Assembly: GCA_029844215.1 (NCBI GenBank)
Contig: CM056730.1
Coordinates: 54,634,924 to 54,698,923, forward strand
Length of the DNA stretch: 64,000 bases
Source: Przewalskia tangutica
Taxonomy: Eukaryota; Streptophyta; Magnoliopsida; Solanales; Solanaceae
Reading direction: 5' to 3'
Below the pieces are notes generated by a model that was given only the letters and a program-made list of their open reading frames with translations, was not told where the DNA came from and searched no databases. A program made the translations under genes and the position numbers. This document shows, piece after piece, positions 46,819 to 59,500 of the stretch. The stretch's first letter is position 1; each line of letters starts with the position of its first letter.

Positions 46819-47003
46819 AAGCATTCTGAGAAAAGGAATACGTTAGAGGTCCAACTTATAACACGGCTCTAAGGCACGATCTCGAGTGAGAAGAATGGAA
46901 ATCAATCCTAAATATCCTATAGCCTCACGATTATTGGTGTGGTGCCTGACACCGATAATCAAGATTCTACTAGATACATGCAGACACTTTCCGAGGATTA
47001 ATC

Positions 47004-47014
47004 GCTCGATACCA
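47004..47014 (-). promoter_or_regulatory. A3 primer-binding site (one base short)
   Basis: The complement reads tggtatcgagc where A1 and A2 read tggtatcagagc. The same one-base loss occurs in B at 29093-29103. Confidence 0.75.
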
Positions 47015-47018
47015 CTTT

Positions 47019-49416
47019 TGTCACGACCCATTCGGGGCGATGGTCGTGCCTTACGGGCACCCAGTAGTCATACATCAGTGTCGTGGAATATAAAAACAAG
47101 CCATGAAACAAATGTAAATTGAGACACAGTTTATATCTGAGAAAATGTCGCCTTTCGGCATATATATATAAAAGTGAACAGTTACATCCCAACTTTACAA
47201 CATGACTACAGACCTCTAGGAATGTAAACAACTATGGCGGGACGGGGCCCGCCATACCACGAATGTACATATATCTACAACATCAGGGAGAACCATACCA
47301 AAAGTCGAGCCTCCGGAGAAGCTGGAGCTCCTGACACCAAAGCAAAGATCCTAAGGATGCGGATCTAGCACCTGCTTGCCCTTACCTGCGGCATGAACGC
47401 GGCCCAAGGAGGTCGATACAACGGTACAGTATGCGGCGCAAAAAATCGAAGTAAAATCAAAGTATTTAAAACCATTTGCAATTACAACGGTTCAAGCGCA
47501 CATAGTGCCACAACATAAACAAGAGCAAAATAGATATAATGTAACGGTCTTTTCTAGGCCGTGAATGATCGAACCAAGGCCAATCGCCCATAGTATCATT
47601 ATGCGTGCCTAATCCTGGACTCCCGCAGTCCGCATAGGTCACACAGACCCGCATGAGGTATTCCTCGCATCGGGGGTAGCTAACCCCGGTACCCTCCTGG
47701 ACTCCCGCAGTCCGCATAGTCTCATAGACCGCATAGTCACACAGACCGCATAGGGCATCCCCCGCATCGGGATAAGACACCCGGAATGATCAATCCTAGA
47801 ACTCCCGCAGATCTGCATAGTCACACAGACTGCATAGGCCGTATAGACCCGCATCAAGGGTGGCAAGCCCTCGGTATAACAAGTCAAGGGGGTAGGTGAT
47901 ATAATAACAGTACAACGGCCTTACCGTTTAACAACGTAAGCACAACAAGAATAACAATATCACAAGACACTAACACACGTAGTATCCTAACATGTTACTT
48001 ATCAAACCATCTTACTACACTTTGTAGAAATCAATACAGGATTTTCATAAACAAATAAGTAAAACCGTTCCTTTTATCTTTCTTAAGTCGTTATACCTAA
48101 CTTCCCATAAAGCTAGTATAACTCTTAAGATTTCTGTTTAAAATCAAGTATTACTCTTCTATCAAAATTGATTTATAATTCTTTTGAAATACTTCCAGGT
48201 TCTTATTATTTAGACTCAAGTCAAGTAAAACCATGTTCAGTTAACACACGTACGTCTACCGTACTATATATATACTTTAAAATATCATGCTCAAGAGGAT
48301 AGGAAGAATCACATACCTTCTTGGCGAAATCCACCTGCCAAGTCGAATATGTCGCGCGCAGAGTATCAACCTATAATAGTCAAATACGTCTATCAAAGTT
48401 TAGACTATTCTGTAGGATAATCTAAACAGAGGGTTCTATATTCTACGGAAAATTGGGCAGCACTTCCCTACCCGTCAAGCTACCCAAGTCTACTGTAAAT
48501 ACGTCTATGTAAGTCTGCTTTAATTCTTCTTCATTATACCCTTCTACTGTGATTACAGTTCAATTCTATTCTTTAATATCCTTCTATATCTTATACTCAA
48601 GTCTTAACTATTCTTATATGTAATATCCAATTACAATAGAAGGACAAAAGTATTTACCTCGATAAGCCAAAATTATCCAAGTTAAATGTCGATCATGAGC
48701 AAGTTTTAGCTCTTAATTTGCACGCTCCGATAGCTCCAAGAAGCCCTTAGAAGTTCTACACAACTTCTACTTAAATACTATAAGGGATTTGGGCTAGGGT
48801 ATTTAGGAATAGTAACTATACTTGGAAGACAACTTTCTACCAAAGGGGGGGTTTCGGCTAGAGCTACTAGGCTAGAGGGGGAAGATGTTTCGGCCAAGGG
48901 CCTTCACAAGGGGGAGGGGGAGTGTTGGACGAAACACTACAAGAGAGGGGGAAGGATTTTCAAGACTTGGAGAAATGATTTGTGGATGAAGAAAACCTTC
49001 AAGTTAGGGGGGTATTTATAGGGCTTTCAAGGGCCAAGATGAAGCCAAGTGGTAGGCAAGTGTAAGGTGGAGATTTAGGCAAGTGTCCTTATCCATCTAC
49101 TACACAAAAATATCCTACCTACCCTTGACTAAGCAAGGCCACAAAAATCGTCCAAACAAGCCCAAGTTGCCGTCCATATGAGGGTGACAAGTGTCACCCT
49201 CCCGTTGGTCCAAAATATTTCGTCTCTCAGAAAAATCCGCAAAAATTATAAATGACATAGCCGTAATTTTCCCTACGCAAGTTTTGTAAAACGTTTCGTC
49301 GGAAAACGATTATTTTTGATAGGTGTGCATAATTTTTCGTCCCCCTATGCCTAACTAAGGCTAAACTTTTGTACGTACGCCCTCACGTACATACTCTGGA
49401 AATACGGGGTATAACA
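47019..49416 (-). repeat. A3 5' LTR
   Basis: 2398 bp, tgtcacgacccattc to ggggtataaca on the plus strand. TATA complement at 49013-49020, tandem block complement at about 47605-47870, hairpin 47234-47255. It differs from 17981-20376 mainly in GC-rich spots. Confidence 0.92.
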
Positions 49417-51118
49417 CTTACGACAGAGACGGTGGTTAGAGTTACTCAAGGATTATGATGTTGATATCCTGTACCACCCAGGGAAGGCTAATGTTGTGGC
49501 AGATGCCCTTAGTCGTAGGTCGATGGGGAGTCTATCAGATGTGCAGCCATAGAGGAGGGGCATGGTCCGCGAGTTGCATCAGCTAGCGAGCCTTGGAGTC
49601 CGACTGATTGGTTCTGATAGCAATGGGGTTCGGGTTCGAGAGGTTGCCGAGTCTTCCATCGTCGAGGAGGTGAAAAGGCAATAGTTTGAGGATCCGATTT
49701 TGACGCGGTATCGTGATACGACTCTTCGTGAGGGGAAGGGTCCTTTTGAGGTAGCACCTGATGGGGTGCTAAAGTTTGAGGGCAGGTTGTGTGTTCCAGA
49801 TATTGCAGGACTTAGCGGAGTTCTAGGGAAGCACACAGCGCGCGTTACTCTATCCATCCGGGGTCGACAAAGATGTACCACGACCTTAGATCTGTGTATT
49901 GGTCGGATGGCCTGAAGAGGGACGTTGCATAGTTTGTTGCTCAGTGCCCGTGTTGTCAGCAGGTAAAGGTAGAGCACCAGAGGCCTGGTGGATTATTACA
50001 GATGATAGAGATCCCGACCTGGAAGTGGGAGGTGATCAACATGGACTTTATCACAGGGTTACCTCGCACTCAGAGGAAGCATGATTCTATCTGGGTTATC
50101 GTCGACAGGCTGACGAAATCTGCCCACTTTCTTCCCGTCAGGATGACTTTTTCGGCCGAGGATTACGCCAGACTTTACAACCGAGAGATCGTGAGACTGC
50201 ATGGGGTCCCTATTTCTATCATATCAGACAGAGTAGTCGGTTCGGCTAACTTACGGAGGTCTTTCGAGAAGGATTAGGGGCGGTGAGCCTCGATCGCATT
50301 CCATCCTCGCATGACGGACGGACATGCAGGCGCACTATCGGACTCTTGAGGATATCTTTGCGAGCCTGTGTTATTGATTTCAGGGGTAGCTGGGAGGATC
50401 ATTTGCCGCTAGTAGAGTTTGCGTATAATAATAGCTACCACTCCAGTATCCAGATGGCGCCTTATGAGGCCTTATATGGGAGGAAGTGCATGTCACCGAT
50501 AGGCTGGTTTGATGTGGGCGAAGTGCAGTTAGTAGGACGGACACTGTTCAGCGGTGGATAAGGTGAAGCTTATCGAGGCGATTCTTGGCGGCTTCGAGTC
50601 GGCAGTCGTATGCAGATCATCGGCGTCGACATTTGGAGTTTGAGGTTGCTAATTGGGTCTTCCTGAAGGTGTCACCCATGAAGGGTGTGATGAGATTCGG
50701 GAAGAAAGGGAAACTCAGCCCAAGGTACATTGGGCCTTATCAGATTGTCCGCAGGGTAGGCAAGGTTGCCTATGAGTTGGATCTGTCGTCCGATCTGGAG
50801 GCAGTGCATCCGGTTTTCCATGTTTCTATGCTGAGGAGATGTATCGGAGATCCATCTAGAGTGCACCCGATTGACGATGTCCAGGTGACCGAGGGGTTAT
50901 CGTATGAGGGGATTCCCATAGCGATACTCGATCGGCAGGTTAGGCGTCTACGGACAAAGGATGTGGCTTCCGTCAAGGTCTTATGGCGGAACGAGCACAG
51001 AGAGGAGATGACGTGGGAAGCAGAGGAGGACATAAGGCAGAGGTATCCTCACTTATTCCCCACACCTCCAGGTAACTCACTTTCCTACTTGTTGATTTCA
51101 ATTATCATATGTACTTAA
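49417..51118 (+). pseudogene. A1 pol part 2: RNase H end, integrase, chromodomain
   Basis: Continues from 17980: RRQRRWLELLKDYDV-type connector, then integrase. A TAG replaces a codon near 49551, and further breaks occur near 49681, 49820-49940 and 50270-50290. The zinc region (about 49845-49975) is split by frameshift. The core frame 50002-50277 holds NMDFITGLPRT with the first Asp intact and IISDR with the second. The third catalytic residue falls in the damaged zone. The last frame (50585-51118) has the GPY/F-type module (IGPYQIVRRVGKVAYELDL), the HVSMLRRC stretch and the chromodomain (IPIAILDRQVRRLR, VKVLWRN, MTWEAEEDI, YPHLF). The stop is about 80 bases before the hairpin and polypurine tract. 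Confidence 0.87.
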
Positions 51119-51197
51119 GTGTTGTATTGTGGCCATGTGTGGCATTTGCAAATTGTTTAGATTATGAGGAACTATATCGTTATCTTTGTGAGAAGGA

Positions 51198-51230
51198 ACA
51201 TTCGGGACGAATGTTTCTAAGGGGGGAGAA
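51198..51230 (+). promoter_or_regulatory. A1 hairpin and polypurine tract
   Basis: acattcg-gga-cgaatgt (51198-51214), then ttctaaggggggagaa, which abuts the 3' LTR. Confidence 0.82.
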
Positions 51231-53741
51231 TGTTATACCCCGTATTTCTAGAGTATGTATGTGAGGACGTACGTACAAAAGTTTAAGCCTTAATTAGGTT
51301 AAGGATGAAAGAATTGTTTTTCCGACGGAAATATTCCGAACCTTGTGAAGGAAATTTTACGGTTTCAATATTTTAATTTATTATGGATTTTTCCGAGAGA
51401 TAAAATATTTTGGACCAATAGGAGGGCGACATGTGTCACCCCTAGGTGGCAAGGTTGGACGAAAAATTGGAAAAGGAGTGGCACGTTTGTTTTCATGAAA
51501 AAGGCCATAAACATTTGGTCAAGTCTTGTAAGATATTTTGTGGGGAAAGTGGGGGGGGGGGGGTTGGACGTTTTTTTGGGACTAGCCACATGTCCCAAAG
51601 TTGTGGTGGACACTTGGTTGGAAGACTTCACTCACACAAGCAACCAAATCTTCACCCTCCACTTGCTTTATTCTTGACCCTTGAATGTCCTATAAATACC
51701 CCCTTAAGTGCAAGACTTCTTCATCAACTTACCAATTTCGAAGTCTCAAAATCCTTACCCCTTAGTTGCAAGTTCTCGTCCAAAACTCCCTCCCCCCTTC
51801 CTAGTAGCTTTCGTCCGAAACACCCCCCCCCCCCTTGGTAGAAAAATCTCTCCTAGTATTGTTACTATCCCAAATGCCTTAGCCTACATCCCTTGTAGTA
51901 TTCCAAAGTTACCTCTATACTAAAAGCCCGGAAATACTACTATATTTCCTTTAGTCACAAAACGAAACCCTAGGGAAAATCTTCATAGTTGGTTGAAGTG
52001 TTAAGTAGAAGTTGTTTAGAAACTTCTGAGGGTTTCTTGGAGCTATCGGAGCATGCAGAATAGGAGCTAAACATTGCTCAGGATCGACTTATATCTTGGA
52101 TAATTTTGGGCTTATCGAGGTAATAATCTTTGTCCTTCTATTGTAATTGGAGATTACATATCGTAGTAGTTTAGAATTAAGTATAATATATATAGAATGA
52201 TGGTATAAAAGAAGAGAATTGAACTGTACTTACATTGGGCTGTATTTATAGTAGACTTGTGTAGTTTTACGGGTAGGGAAGTGCTGCCCAATTTTCCGTA
52301 GAATAGAGAACCTTCTACTTAGAATATTCTACGAAGTAGTCTAGACGTTGATAGACGTATTTGACTATTATAGGTTGATACTCTGCGCGCGACATATTCG
52401 ACTTGGCAGGTGGATTGAGCCGAGGAGGTATGTGATTCTTCCTATCCTCTTGAGCATGATACTTTTGAAATATATATAGTACGGTAGACGTACATGTGTT
52501 AACTAAACTTGGTTTTACTTTGATGTCTTTTGACTTGAGTTTTAAATGATAAGAATCTTGGAAATATTTCAAAAGAGTTATGAATCATTTTTGAAAGAAA
52601 AGTAATACTTGGTTTTAAAAGCTTAAGAGTTATACTAGCTTTATGGGAAGTTAGGTATAACGACTTAAGAAAGATAAAAGGAACTGTTTACTTATTTGTT
52701 TATGAAAGTATTGTATTGATTTCTGGGAAGTGTAGTAAGATGGTTTGATAAGTAAACATGTTATGATGCTACGTGTGTTAGTGTCTTGTGATGTTTGTGT
52801 AAGGGGGTTATTCTTGTTGTGCTTACGTTGTTAAACGATAAGCGTTGTCTCGCTATTATATCACATACCACGACTTGTCATGATGCGAGGACTTGCCACC
52901 TCGATGCGAGGAATACCTCATGCGGGTCCATGTGACCTATGCGAGCTGCGGGAGTTCGAGTTGATCACTCGGGTGTATTCTGCCGTCGAGGATACCTCAC
53001 GCGGTCCATAGGACTATCGCGGACTTGGGGTCCAGGATGATCTGCGGGTTAGCTACCGTCACGAGGAATACCTCATGCGGGCCTATGCGGACTGCGGGAG
53101 TTCCAGGATTAGGCACACATAATGATACTATGGGAGAATGGCCTTGCTTCGATCATTAGCGGCCTAGAAAAGACCAGTTATATTATATCTATTTTGCTCT
53201 TGGTTATGCTGTGGCACTATGTGCGGTTACATTGGTTGTTTCGTACATATTTGTAAAATTGGTTTTAAAATGATATGATTTCATTTAAGTACTTTGCAGT
53301 TTCACATACTTGGTACCTGTTGTACTGACCTCCTTCGGGGGGTTGCGTTCATGCCGCAGGTAGAGGTACTCCTGTTGTTGATCCCCGCTCCTAGGATCAC
53401 CGTTTCTGCTTTTGGGAAAGCCCCGTTTCTCCGGAGGCTTATCTTTTGGGTATGATCTCTTGTCATTGTAGATTTATGTACATTCAGGGTATGGCGGGGC
53501 CCTGTCCCGCCATAGTTGTTTACTTTCTTAGAGGTCTGTAGTCCTGTTGTAAAGTTGGGATGTAACTGTTCACTCTTGATGTATATATACATGCCGAAAG
53601 GCAATCTTTTCTTGGATTAACTGTGTCTCATTTTACATATGTTTCATGTCTTGTTTTTTATATTCCGCTGGTTACTCTGATGTATGTCTACTTGGGTGCC
53701 CGGGTAAGGCACCAGTCACGGCCCGGGATCGGGTCGTGACA
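51231..53741 (+). repeat. A1 3' LTR
   Basis: 2511 bp. TATA box at 51691-51698, poly-G run near 51552, poly-C run near 51826, donor-like site at 52428, tandem block about 52898-53113, hairpin 53491-53513. The tandem block differs from the 5' LTR copy far more than the AT-rich parts do. Confidence 0.93.
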
Positions 53742-53746
53742 CTATA
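53742..53746. repeat. Target-site duplication of A1 (right)
   Basis: ctata, partner of 12183-12187. Confidence 0.9.
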
Positions 53747-55301
53747 CTTAGAAATATTCTACGAAGAAATCTAGACGTTGATAGACGTATTTGATTATTA
53801 TAGGTTGATATTCTACGCGCGGCATATTCGACTTGGCAAGTGGATTGGCCGAAGAGGTATGTGATTCTTCCTATCCTCTTGAGCATGATTGTTGTGAAAT
53901 ATATAGTACGGTAGACGTACGTGTGTTAAATGAATTTGGTTTCATTTTTGATGTCTTTGACTTGACTTCTAAATCTTAAAGGGCCTTGAATTATTCTAAA
54001 AAGTTGTGAATCATTATTTGGAAAGAAATTGATACTTGGTTGGAAAAGAATAAGTCCTCTTGGTTTTCGAAATAAATGTAGTTGTTTTGAAATGATTAAA
54101 ACATAAGTGTTATAATAGCTTTATGAGAAGTTAGTTATAACGACTCGAGGAGGATAAAAGAACGATTTACTTACTTGATTTTAAAGGCCTAGTAATGATT
54201 TTCTGAAGGTGTAGTAATTTGGTTTGAAAAGAAACCGTGTTTTGATACTACGGGTATTAGTATCGTGTGGCTTTTACGTAAAAAGGAATCTTTTTGAAAG
54301 AATTAAAGTATGTAGTTCTTTGGGGTTAAAACCCGGATTATTGGCATAAATGAAAGTACTTTGAGTTTATAAAATGGTGAATCAGTTTACATGTTAATGA
54401 AAGTCTAAGAGTATGTTAAACTTGCCTATGCTAGTTGTGATAGCCTTTGTTGTGCAAGTGTTGTATTTCTATGCTACCGCGTCTCTCAATGGAGGGTCGG
54501 TTATCTTGTTGTTTACTTGGACATACCGACGCTGCTGGATGGTCCACGGGTATACTTCCACTATGAGTGTTATCTTGTTATTTCCTTGGACATACTGACA
54601 CGTTGGGTGGCCCACGGGTATGCTTCCACTATATCGTTTCTTTGGACATACTGACACGCTGGATGGTCCACGGGTATGCTTCCACTGTGATTGTTCCATG
54701 GCTATGCTTACACCGATGAGAGATTTCGGGAGCATGTGGCCATGGTGCGGGTTAAATTCCCGGGTCATGTTATTAGTCCATGGACTAGCTATCCATGAAG
54801 CTTGTCGCAGTGATGAGTGGTCACGGGCTTGATTTGTACATGTAGTTACAGGCGCACTTTAGATACTTGTCCTGGTCATTTCTCGTGTATCAGCAGGCTC
54901 TGGTAGATAGCTTAAGATACTTACCCCGGTCATATCTCGTGAGACGGTAGGCTCTGGTACGTTGGCTTAAGATACTTGCCCCGGTCAGTTGCGTGACGTA
55001 GGTTGGATCTGGTAGTTGGCTTCCGTACTTGGCCCGTAAAGTTTTATGATGCAGGCTGGATGTGGTAGTTGGCTCTTCTATTTGGCCCGATCGGTTTTAT
55101 GACGCAGGCGGGATATAGTGTTCAGGTACACATATGGGTGTTGTTTTACATCATGGACTGCCGGCAGTGAGGAAGGAATTCCACGAACATGATTGATATT
55201 GTGGTCGTGAGACCCATGGTTATATGTGAGTAATGATTTTGAGGGCATGCGTCCCTAACTTGACATGACTGCTTATATATTGTGAAATGGTCTTTTAAAA
55301 G
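53742..55301 (+). mobile_element. Element D 3' LTR, right segment
   Basis: Resumes the LTR interrupted at 12187 and is collinear with 7861-9555 of the D 5' LTR. It contains the donor-like site at 53857, the 68-bp array (about 54510-54700), the 50-bp array (about 54885-55110) and the gactgccggcagtgagg block (about 55155). It is cut by A2 at 55302; about 0.5 kb of the LTR should reappear beyond the right edge. No genes. Confidence 0.82.
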
Positions 55302-57939
55302 TGTTATACCCCGTATTTCCAGAGTATGTATGTGAGGACGTACGTACAATTGTTTAAGCCCTAATTAGGTTAAGAATGAAATGGTGAACTTTCAACGGAA
55401 AAGATTCCGAACCTTGTGAAGGAAATTTTACGTTTTTAATATTTTAACCGATTATGGATTTTTCCGAGAGACGAAATATTTTGGACCAATAGGAGGGAGA
55501 CATGTGTCACCCTTAGGTGGCATGTTTGGACGAAAATGTTGGGCTAGTGGACAAGTCAAATAGTCAAGTCTTGGAAGATATTTTCTTTGGGTTAGTGGGA
55601 GTAGGTTGGGGCGTTTTTTTGTGGGCAAGTGGGGGTTGGCCTTGGACGATTTTAGGGTGCAAGTGGATGGCCACATGGCTCATTGTTGTGGTGGAAATAT
55701 GTCCCAATGTTGTGGTGGACATATGTCCCAACATTGTGGTGGACACTTGGTGGAAGACTCCACTCACACAAGCTACTTAATCTACACCCTCCACTTGCTT
55801 GAATCTTGGCCCTTGGTTGTTCTATAAATACCCCCTCAAGTGCAAGACTTCTTCATCCACAAAAACAATTTCCAAGTCTCCAAAAAAACTCCCTCTCCCT
55901 TGTTGTAGTTCTCGTCCCAACTCCCTCCCCCTTTTTCCCTAGCTCTCGTCGAAATACCCCTCCCCCCTTTCCTAGTTTTTTCGTCTGAACCCCCCCCCCC
56001 CCCTTTGGTAGAAAAGTTGTCTTCTAGTATTGTTACTATTCCCAAATACCTTAGCCTAAATCCCTTGTAATTTTCCTAAGTTACCTCTATACTAAAAGCC
56101 CAGAAATACTACTTTATATCCTTTAGTCACAAAACGAAACCCTAAGGAAAATCTTCATAGTTGGTTGAAGTATTAAGTAGAAGTTGTTTGGAAACTTCTA
56201 AGGGTTTCTTGGAGCTATCGGAGCGTGCAAATTAGGAGCTAAACGTTGCTCAGGATCGACATTTAATCTTGGATAATTTTGGGCTTATCGAGGTAAATAT
56301 ATTTGTCCTTCTATTGTAATTAGAGATTACATACTGTAGTAGTAGTATAGAAATGAGTATAAGATTTATAGAAGGATGGTATAAAAGAAGAGAATTGAAT
56401 CAGACTTACATAGAATTTGTATTCTGATGAGACTTGTGTAGTTTGTGGTAGGAAATGCTGCCCAATTTTCCGTAGAATAGAGAACCCTCTGCTTAGAATA
56501 TTCTACAGAGTAGTCTAGACGTTGATAGACGTATTTGACTATTATAGGTTGATACTCTGCGCGCGACATATTCGACTTGGCATGTGGATTTCGCCGATGA
56601 GGTATGTGATTCTTCCTATCCTCTTGAGCATGATATTTTTAAAATATATATATAGTACGGTAGACGTACGTGTGTTAACTGAACATGGTTTTACTTTGAT
56701 GTCTTTTTACTTGAGTCTAAATAATAAGAATCTTGAAGTATTTCAAAAGAATTATGAATCATTTTTGAAAGAAGAGTAATACTTGGTTTTTAAACAAAAA
56801 GCTTAAGAGTTATACTATCTTTAAGAGAAGTTAGGTATAACGACTTAAGAAAGATAAAAGGAACGGTTTACTTATTTGTTTATGAACGCCTTGTATTGAT
56901 TTCTGGAAAGTGTAGTAAGATGGTTTGATAAGTAGACACGTTACGATGCTACGTGTGTCTTGTGATGTTTGTGTGAGGGGGTTATTCTTGTTGTGGTTAC
57001 GTTGTTAAACGATAAGCCCGTTGTACTGCTATTATATCACATACCCCTCTGACTTGTTATGATGTCGAGGACTTGCCACCCTCGATGCGAGGAATACCTC
57101 ATGCGGGTCTGTGTGACCTATGCGGAGCTGCGGGAGTTCCAGGATTGATCATTCCGGGTGTGTTATCCCGATGCGAGGAGTGCCTCATGCGGTCTGTGTG
57201 ACCATGCGGTCTGTGTGACTATGCGGACTGCGGGAGTCCAGGAGGATGTCGCGGGTTAGCTACCCCCGATGCGAGGAATACCTCATGCGGGTCTGTGTGA
57301 CCTATACAGACTGCGGGAGTTCCAGGATTAGGCACGCATAATGATACTATGGGCGATTGGCCTTGCTTCGATCATTAGCGGCCTAGGAAAGACCAGTTAC
57401 ATTATATCTATTTTTGCTCTTGTTTATACTGTGGCACTTCGGTTGAATTGGTTGTACTTGTAAGTGGTTTTAAAATGCTTTGATTTCATTTCAGTACTTT
57501 ACAGTTTCACATACTTGGTACCTGTTGTACTGACCTCCTTCGGGTGGCTGCGTTTATGTCGCAGGTAAGGGAAAGCAGGTGGTAGATCCTCGTTCTTAGG
57601 ATCCTTACTCTGGTGTCAGGAGCCCCATTTCTCCGGAGGCTCGTCTTTTGGTACGGCTCTCCCTGTGTTGTAGATATTTTGTACATTCAGGGTATGGCGG
57701 GGCCCTGTCCCGCCATAGTTGTTTACATTCCTAAGTGCAGCACATTTGTAAAGTTGGGATGTAACTGTTCACTCTTGATGTATATATACATGCCGAAAGG
57801 CAATATTTTCTTGGATAAATTGTGTCTCTTTTACATTGGTTTCATGTCTTGTTTTTATATTCCGCTAATTACTCTGATGTATGACTACTTGGGTGCCCGG
57901 GTAAGGTACCAGTCACGGGCACCGGATCGGGTCGTGACT
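55302..57939 (+). repeat. A2 5' LTR
   Basis: 2638 bp, beginning tgttatacccc. The end reads gtgact where the other A LTRs read gtgaca. TATA box 55823-55830, 14-C run near 55990, donor-like site 56602, tandem block 57074-57336, hairpin 57694-57716. Confidence 0.9.
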
Positions 57940-57943
57940 AAAG

Positions 57944-57955
57944 TGGTATCAGAGC
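57944..57955 (+). promoter_or_regulatory. A2 primer-binding site (tRNA-iMet)
   Basis: tggtatcagagc, intact. Confidence 0.88.
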
Positions 57956-58143
57956 AGTTAATCCTCGGAAAGTGTCTACAGACCGTATCTAGTAGAGTCT
58001 TGATTATCGGTGTGTTGTGCACCACACCAATAATCAGGAGGCTATAGGATATTTAGGATTGGTTTCCATTCTTCTCACTCGAGATCGTGCCTTAGAGTCG
58101 TGTTATAATTTGGACCTCTAACATATTTCTTTTACATGCGATT

Positions 58144-59500
58144 ATTCCTCCACGAAAGGCAACCGGGCCGAAGGGCAAGGCGTAGAGCTTCTAGTAGGAC
58201 ACGAGAGGGCCACGAGGCCCGGACCCGATCTATACGAGCGATACCTCGGGCGGTGAGTTCCACGACGCCGCCCAGCAGGTTTAGAGCGCAGCGATGGGCG
58301 ATGAGACCACAAGACTGCGCCTCGGTCCCGGCACCGATCGAGAGGAGATGGGTTCTGAGAGATGGCCCGATTACTAGCCGTGATTGTGGCGGAACATGAG
58401 ATAGACCGGATCGGCGATTCAGTTCAGCGATACCGTGGTTCACCCGAGGTCGGATAGTTTGAGGCTACGGGATTTCCTGAGTTACAGCCCACCAGAGTTC
58501 TACGGGTCAAGGCCTGAGGATGATCCGCAGGAGTTCATCCGAAGCGATTCTGACGGATCGTAGAGTGATCAAGGCTTCGGAGACCGAGTCGGTGGTCTTG
58601 GGTTCGCATCGGCTGCGTGATACCGCAGTCGACTGGTTTGATTCGTGGGAGCTATCCCGGGGAGAGCATGCGCCTCTAGCAGTATGGGATGAGCTCTCTG
58701 AGGCATTTCTCACTCATTTCTTGCCGCCACATATGAGGAGAGCACGGGCCGACAAATTTTGATCTTGGCGAAGGCGCCTGATTGGAGTACAACGTGGAGT
58801 TCGACTCGTTGGCTCGATATGTCCCTGCGTTGGTAGCAGATATGGAGGACAGGGTGCACCGCTACGTCACCGGGCAAAATGATTATTTGGCAGAGTCTTG
58901 CTCGGGTGTAGCTCTTCAGCCGGGCATGGACATTGCCCGCATGCAGACTCATGCACTTGGGTGCGAGGAGCGTAGAGGCCGACGGGTCGACAGATATCAG
59001 CAGCAGAAGAAGGCCAAGACGACTGGATCTTTTTGGTAGCTCTCGGGGTGGACGGCCACGGCCGGCGATCGGTGCACCACGGCCCGGCTCGAGCACTCCT
59101 ACACCGTCTTGATATAGCGAGTATTCGGGGCGGTCGTGGCGAGGTTTGGACTTCGAGGGTAGCGAGGTGCTAACCGATCGAGACCACCTCCTCGCCGGTG
59201 TGGCGTCACGGTAGATCCCATTACGGAGTTGTGGTCCTACCGTGGGTTTGTTATGCTTGCGGCGGAAGGGTCACTTTGCGGGATCGTCAGGCCAAGCGGC
59301 GCAGATGGTAGGGTCGGCCTACGTGGTCTTCGCCACGGTCTTCATCTCCTCTGATTACTCGCCGGGGCGTGGTACTCATGACCAGCCGGTCGCGGCAGGT
59401 CGTGGCACGGGTCCCGATTCAGCCGGTCCTCGTAACCGCATTTATGCCTTGTCCACCGACAGACCGGAGGCGTCGCGGATGTCGCCACGTACTTTATCGG
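58144..59500 (+). pseudogene. A2 gag (start lost, frameshifted)
   Basis: The codon aligned with the gag start of A1 and A3 is ATT at 58144-58146, followed by a normal PPRKAT. The capsid core is readable at 58520-58760 (DWFDSWELSRGEHAPLAV) and 58782-59039 (SLARYVPALVADMEDRVHRY, CEERRGRRVDRYQQQKKAKT). A TAG stop follows at 59037. From 59040 to 59330 the Gln-rich linker and both zinc knuckles are nearly unreadable: CAG codons of A1 appear as CGG or CG, and the frame changes repeatedly. Lost knuckles and start make it inactive as read; sequence error in that block is a real alternative. Confidence 0.82.

Larger units (their letters stand above)
17981..49416 (-). mobile_element. Element A3, Tekay/Del-type gypsy, minus strand, split by B
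   Basis: A same-family element inserted in reverse within A1 RNase H. In its own direction: 5' LTR 49416-47019, primer site, gag 46818-45525, protease start to 45264, the B insert, then RT, RNase H, integrase and chromodomain 23526-20516, polypurine tract, 3' LTR 20376-17981. Without B it is about 9.7 kb. Its LTRs (2396 and 2398 bp) are highly similar. The polyprotein is heavily frameshifted, and the integrase has substitutions at two catalytic positions. Confidence 0.92.
12188..53741 (+). mobile_element. Element A1, Tekay/Del-type gypsy chromovirus, split by A3
   Basis: Complete element outline: 5' LTR 12188-14726, tRNA-iMet primer site 14731, gag, protease, RT and part of RNase H to 17980, a 31-kb foreign insert (A3), then the end of RNase H, integrase and chromodomain 49417-51118, polypurine tract, and 3' LTR 51231-53741. 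Without the insert it would be about 10.1 kb. The two LTRs are very similar in AT-rich parts but differ in the GC-rich tandem block. The polyprotein is broken by stops and frameshifts, so the copy is non-functional. The order protease-RT-RNase H-integrase and the chromodomain place it in Ty3/gypsy chromoviruses. Confidence 0.93.

Noticed and set aside
49417..51118. A separate integrase-only element between two LTRs
   Set aside because: The 5-bp duplication and exact collinearity with 17980 show it is the 3' half of A1 displaced by A3.
12188..53741. Endogenous pararetrovirus or retrovirus with envelope
   Set aside because: The LTRs, tRNA-Met primer site, integrase and chromodomain fit Ty3/gypsy chromoviruses. 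No movement protein, coat of pararetroviral type or envelope frame is seen between integrase and the polypurine tract.
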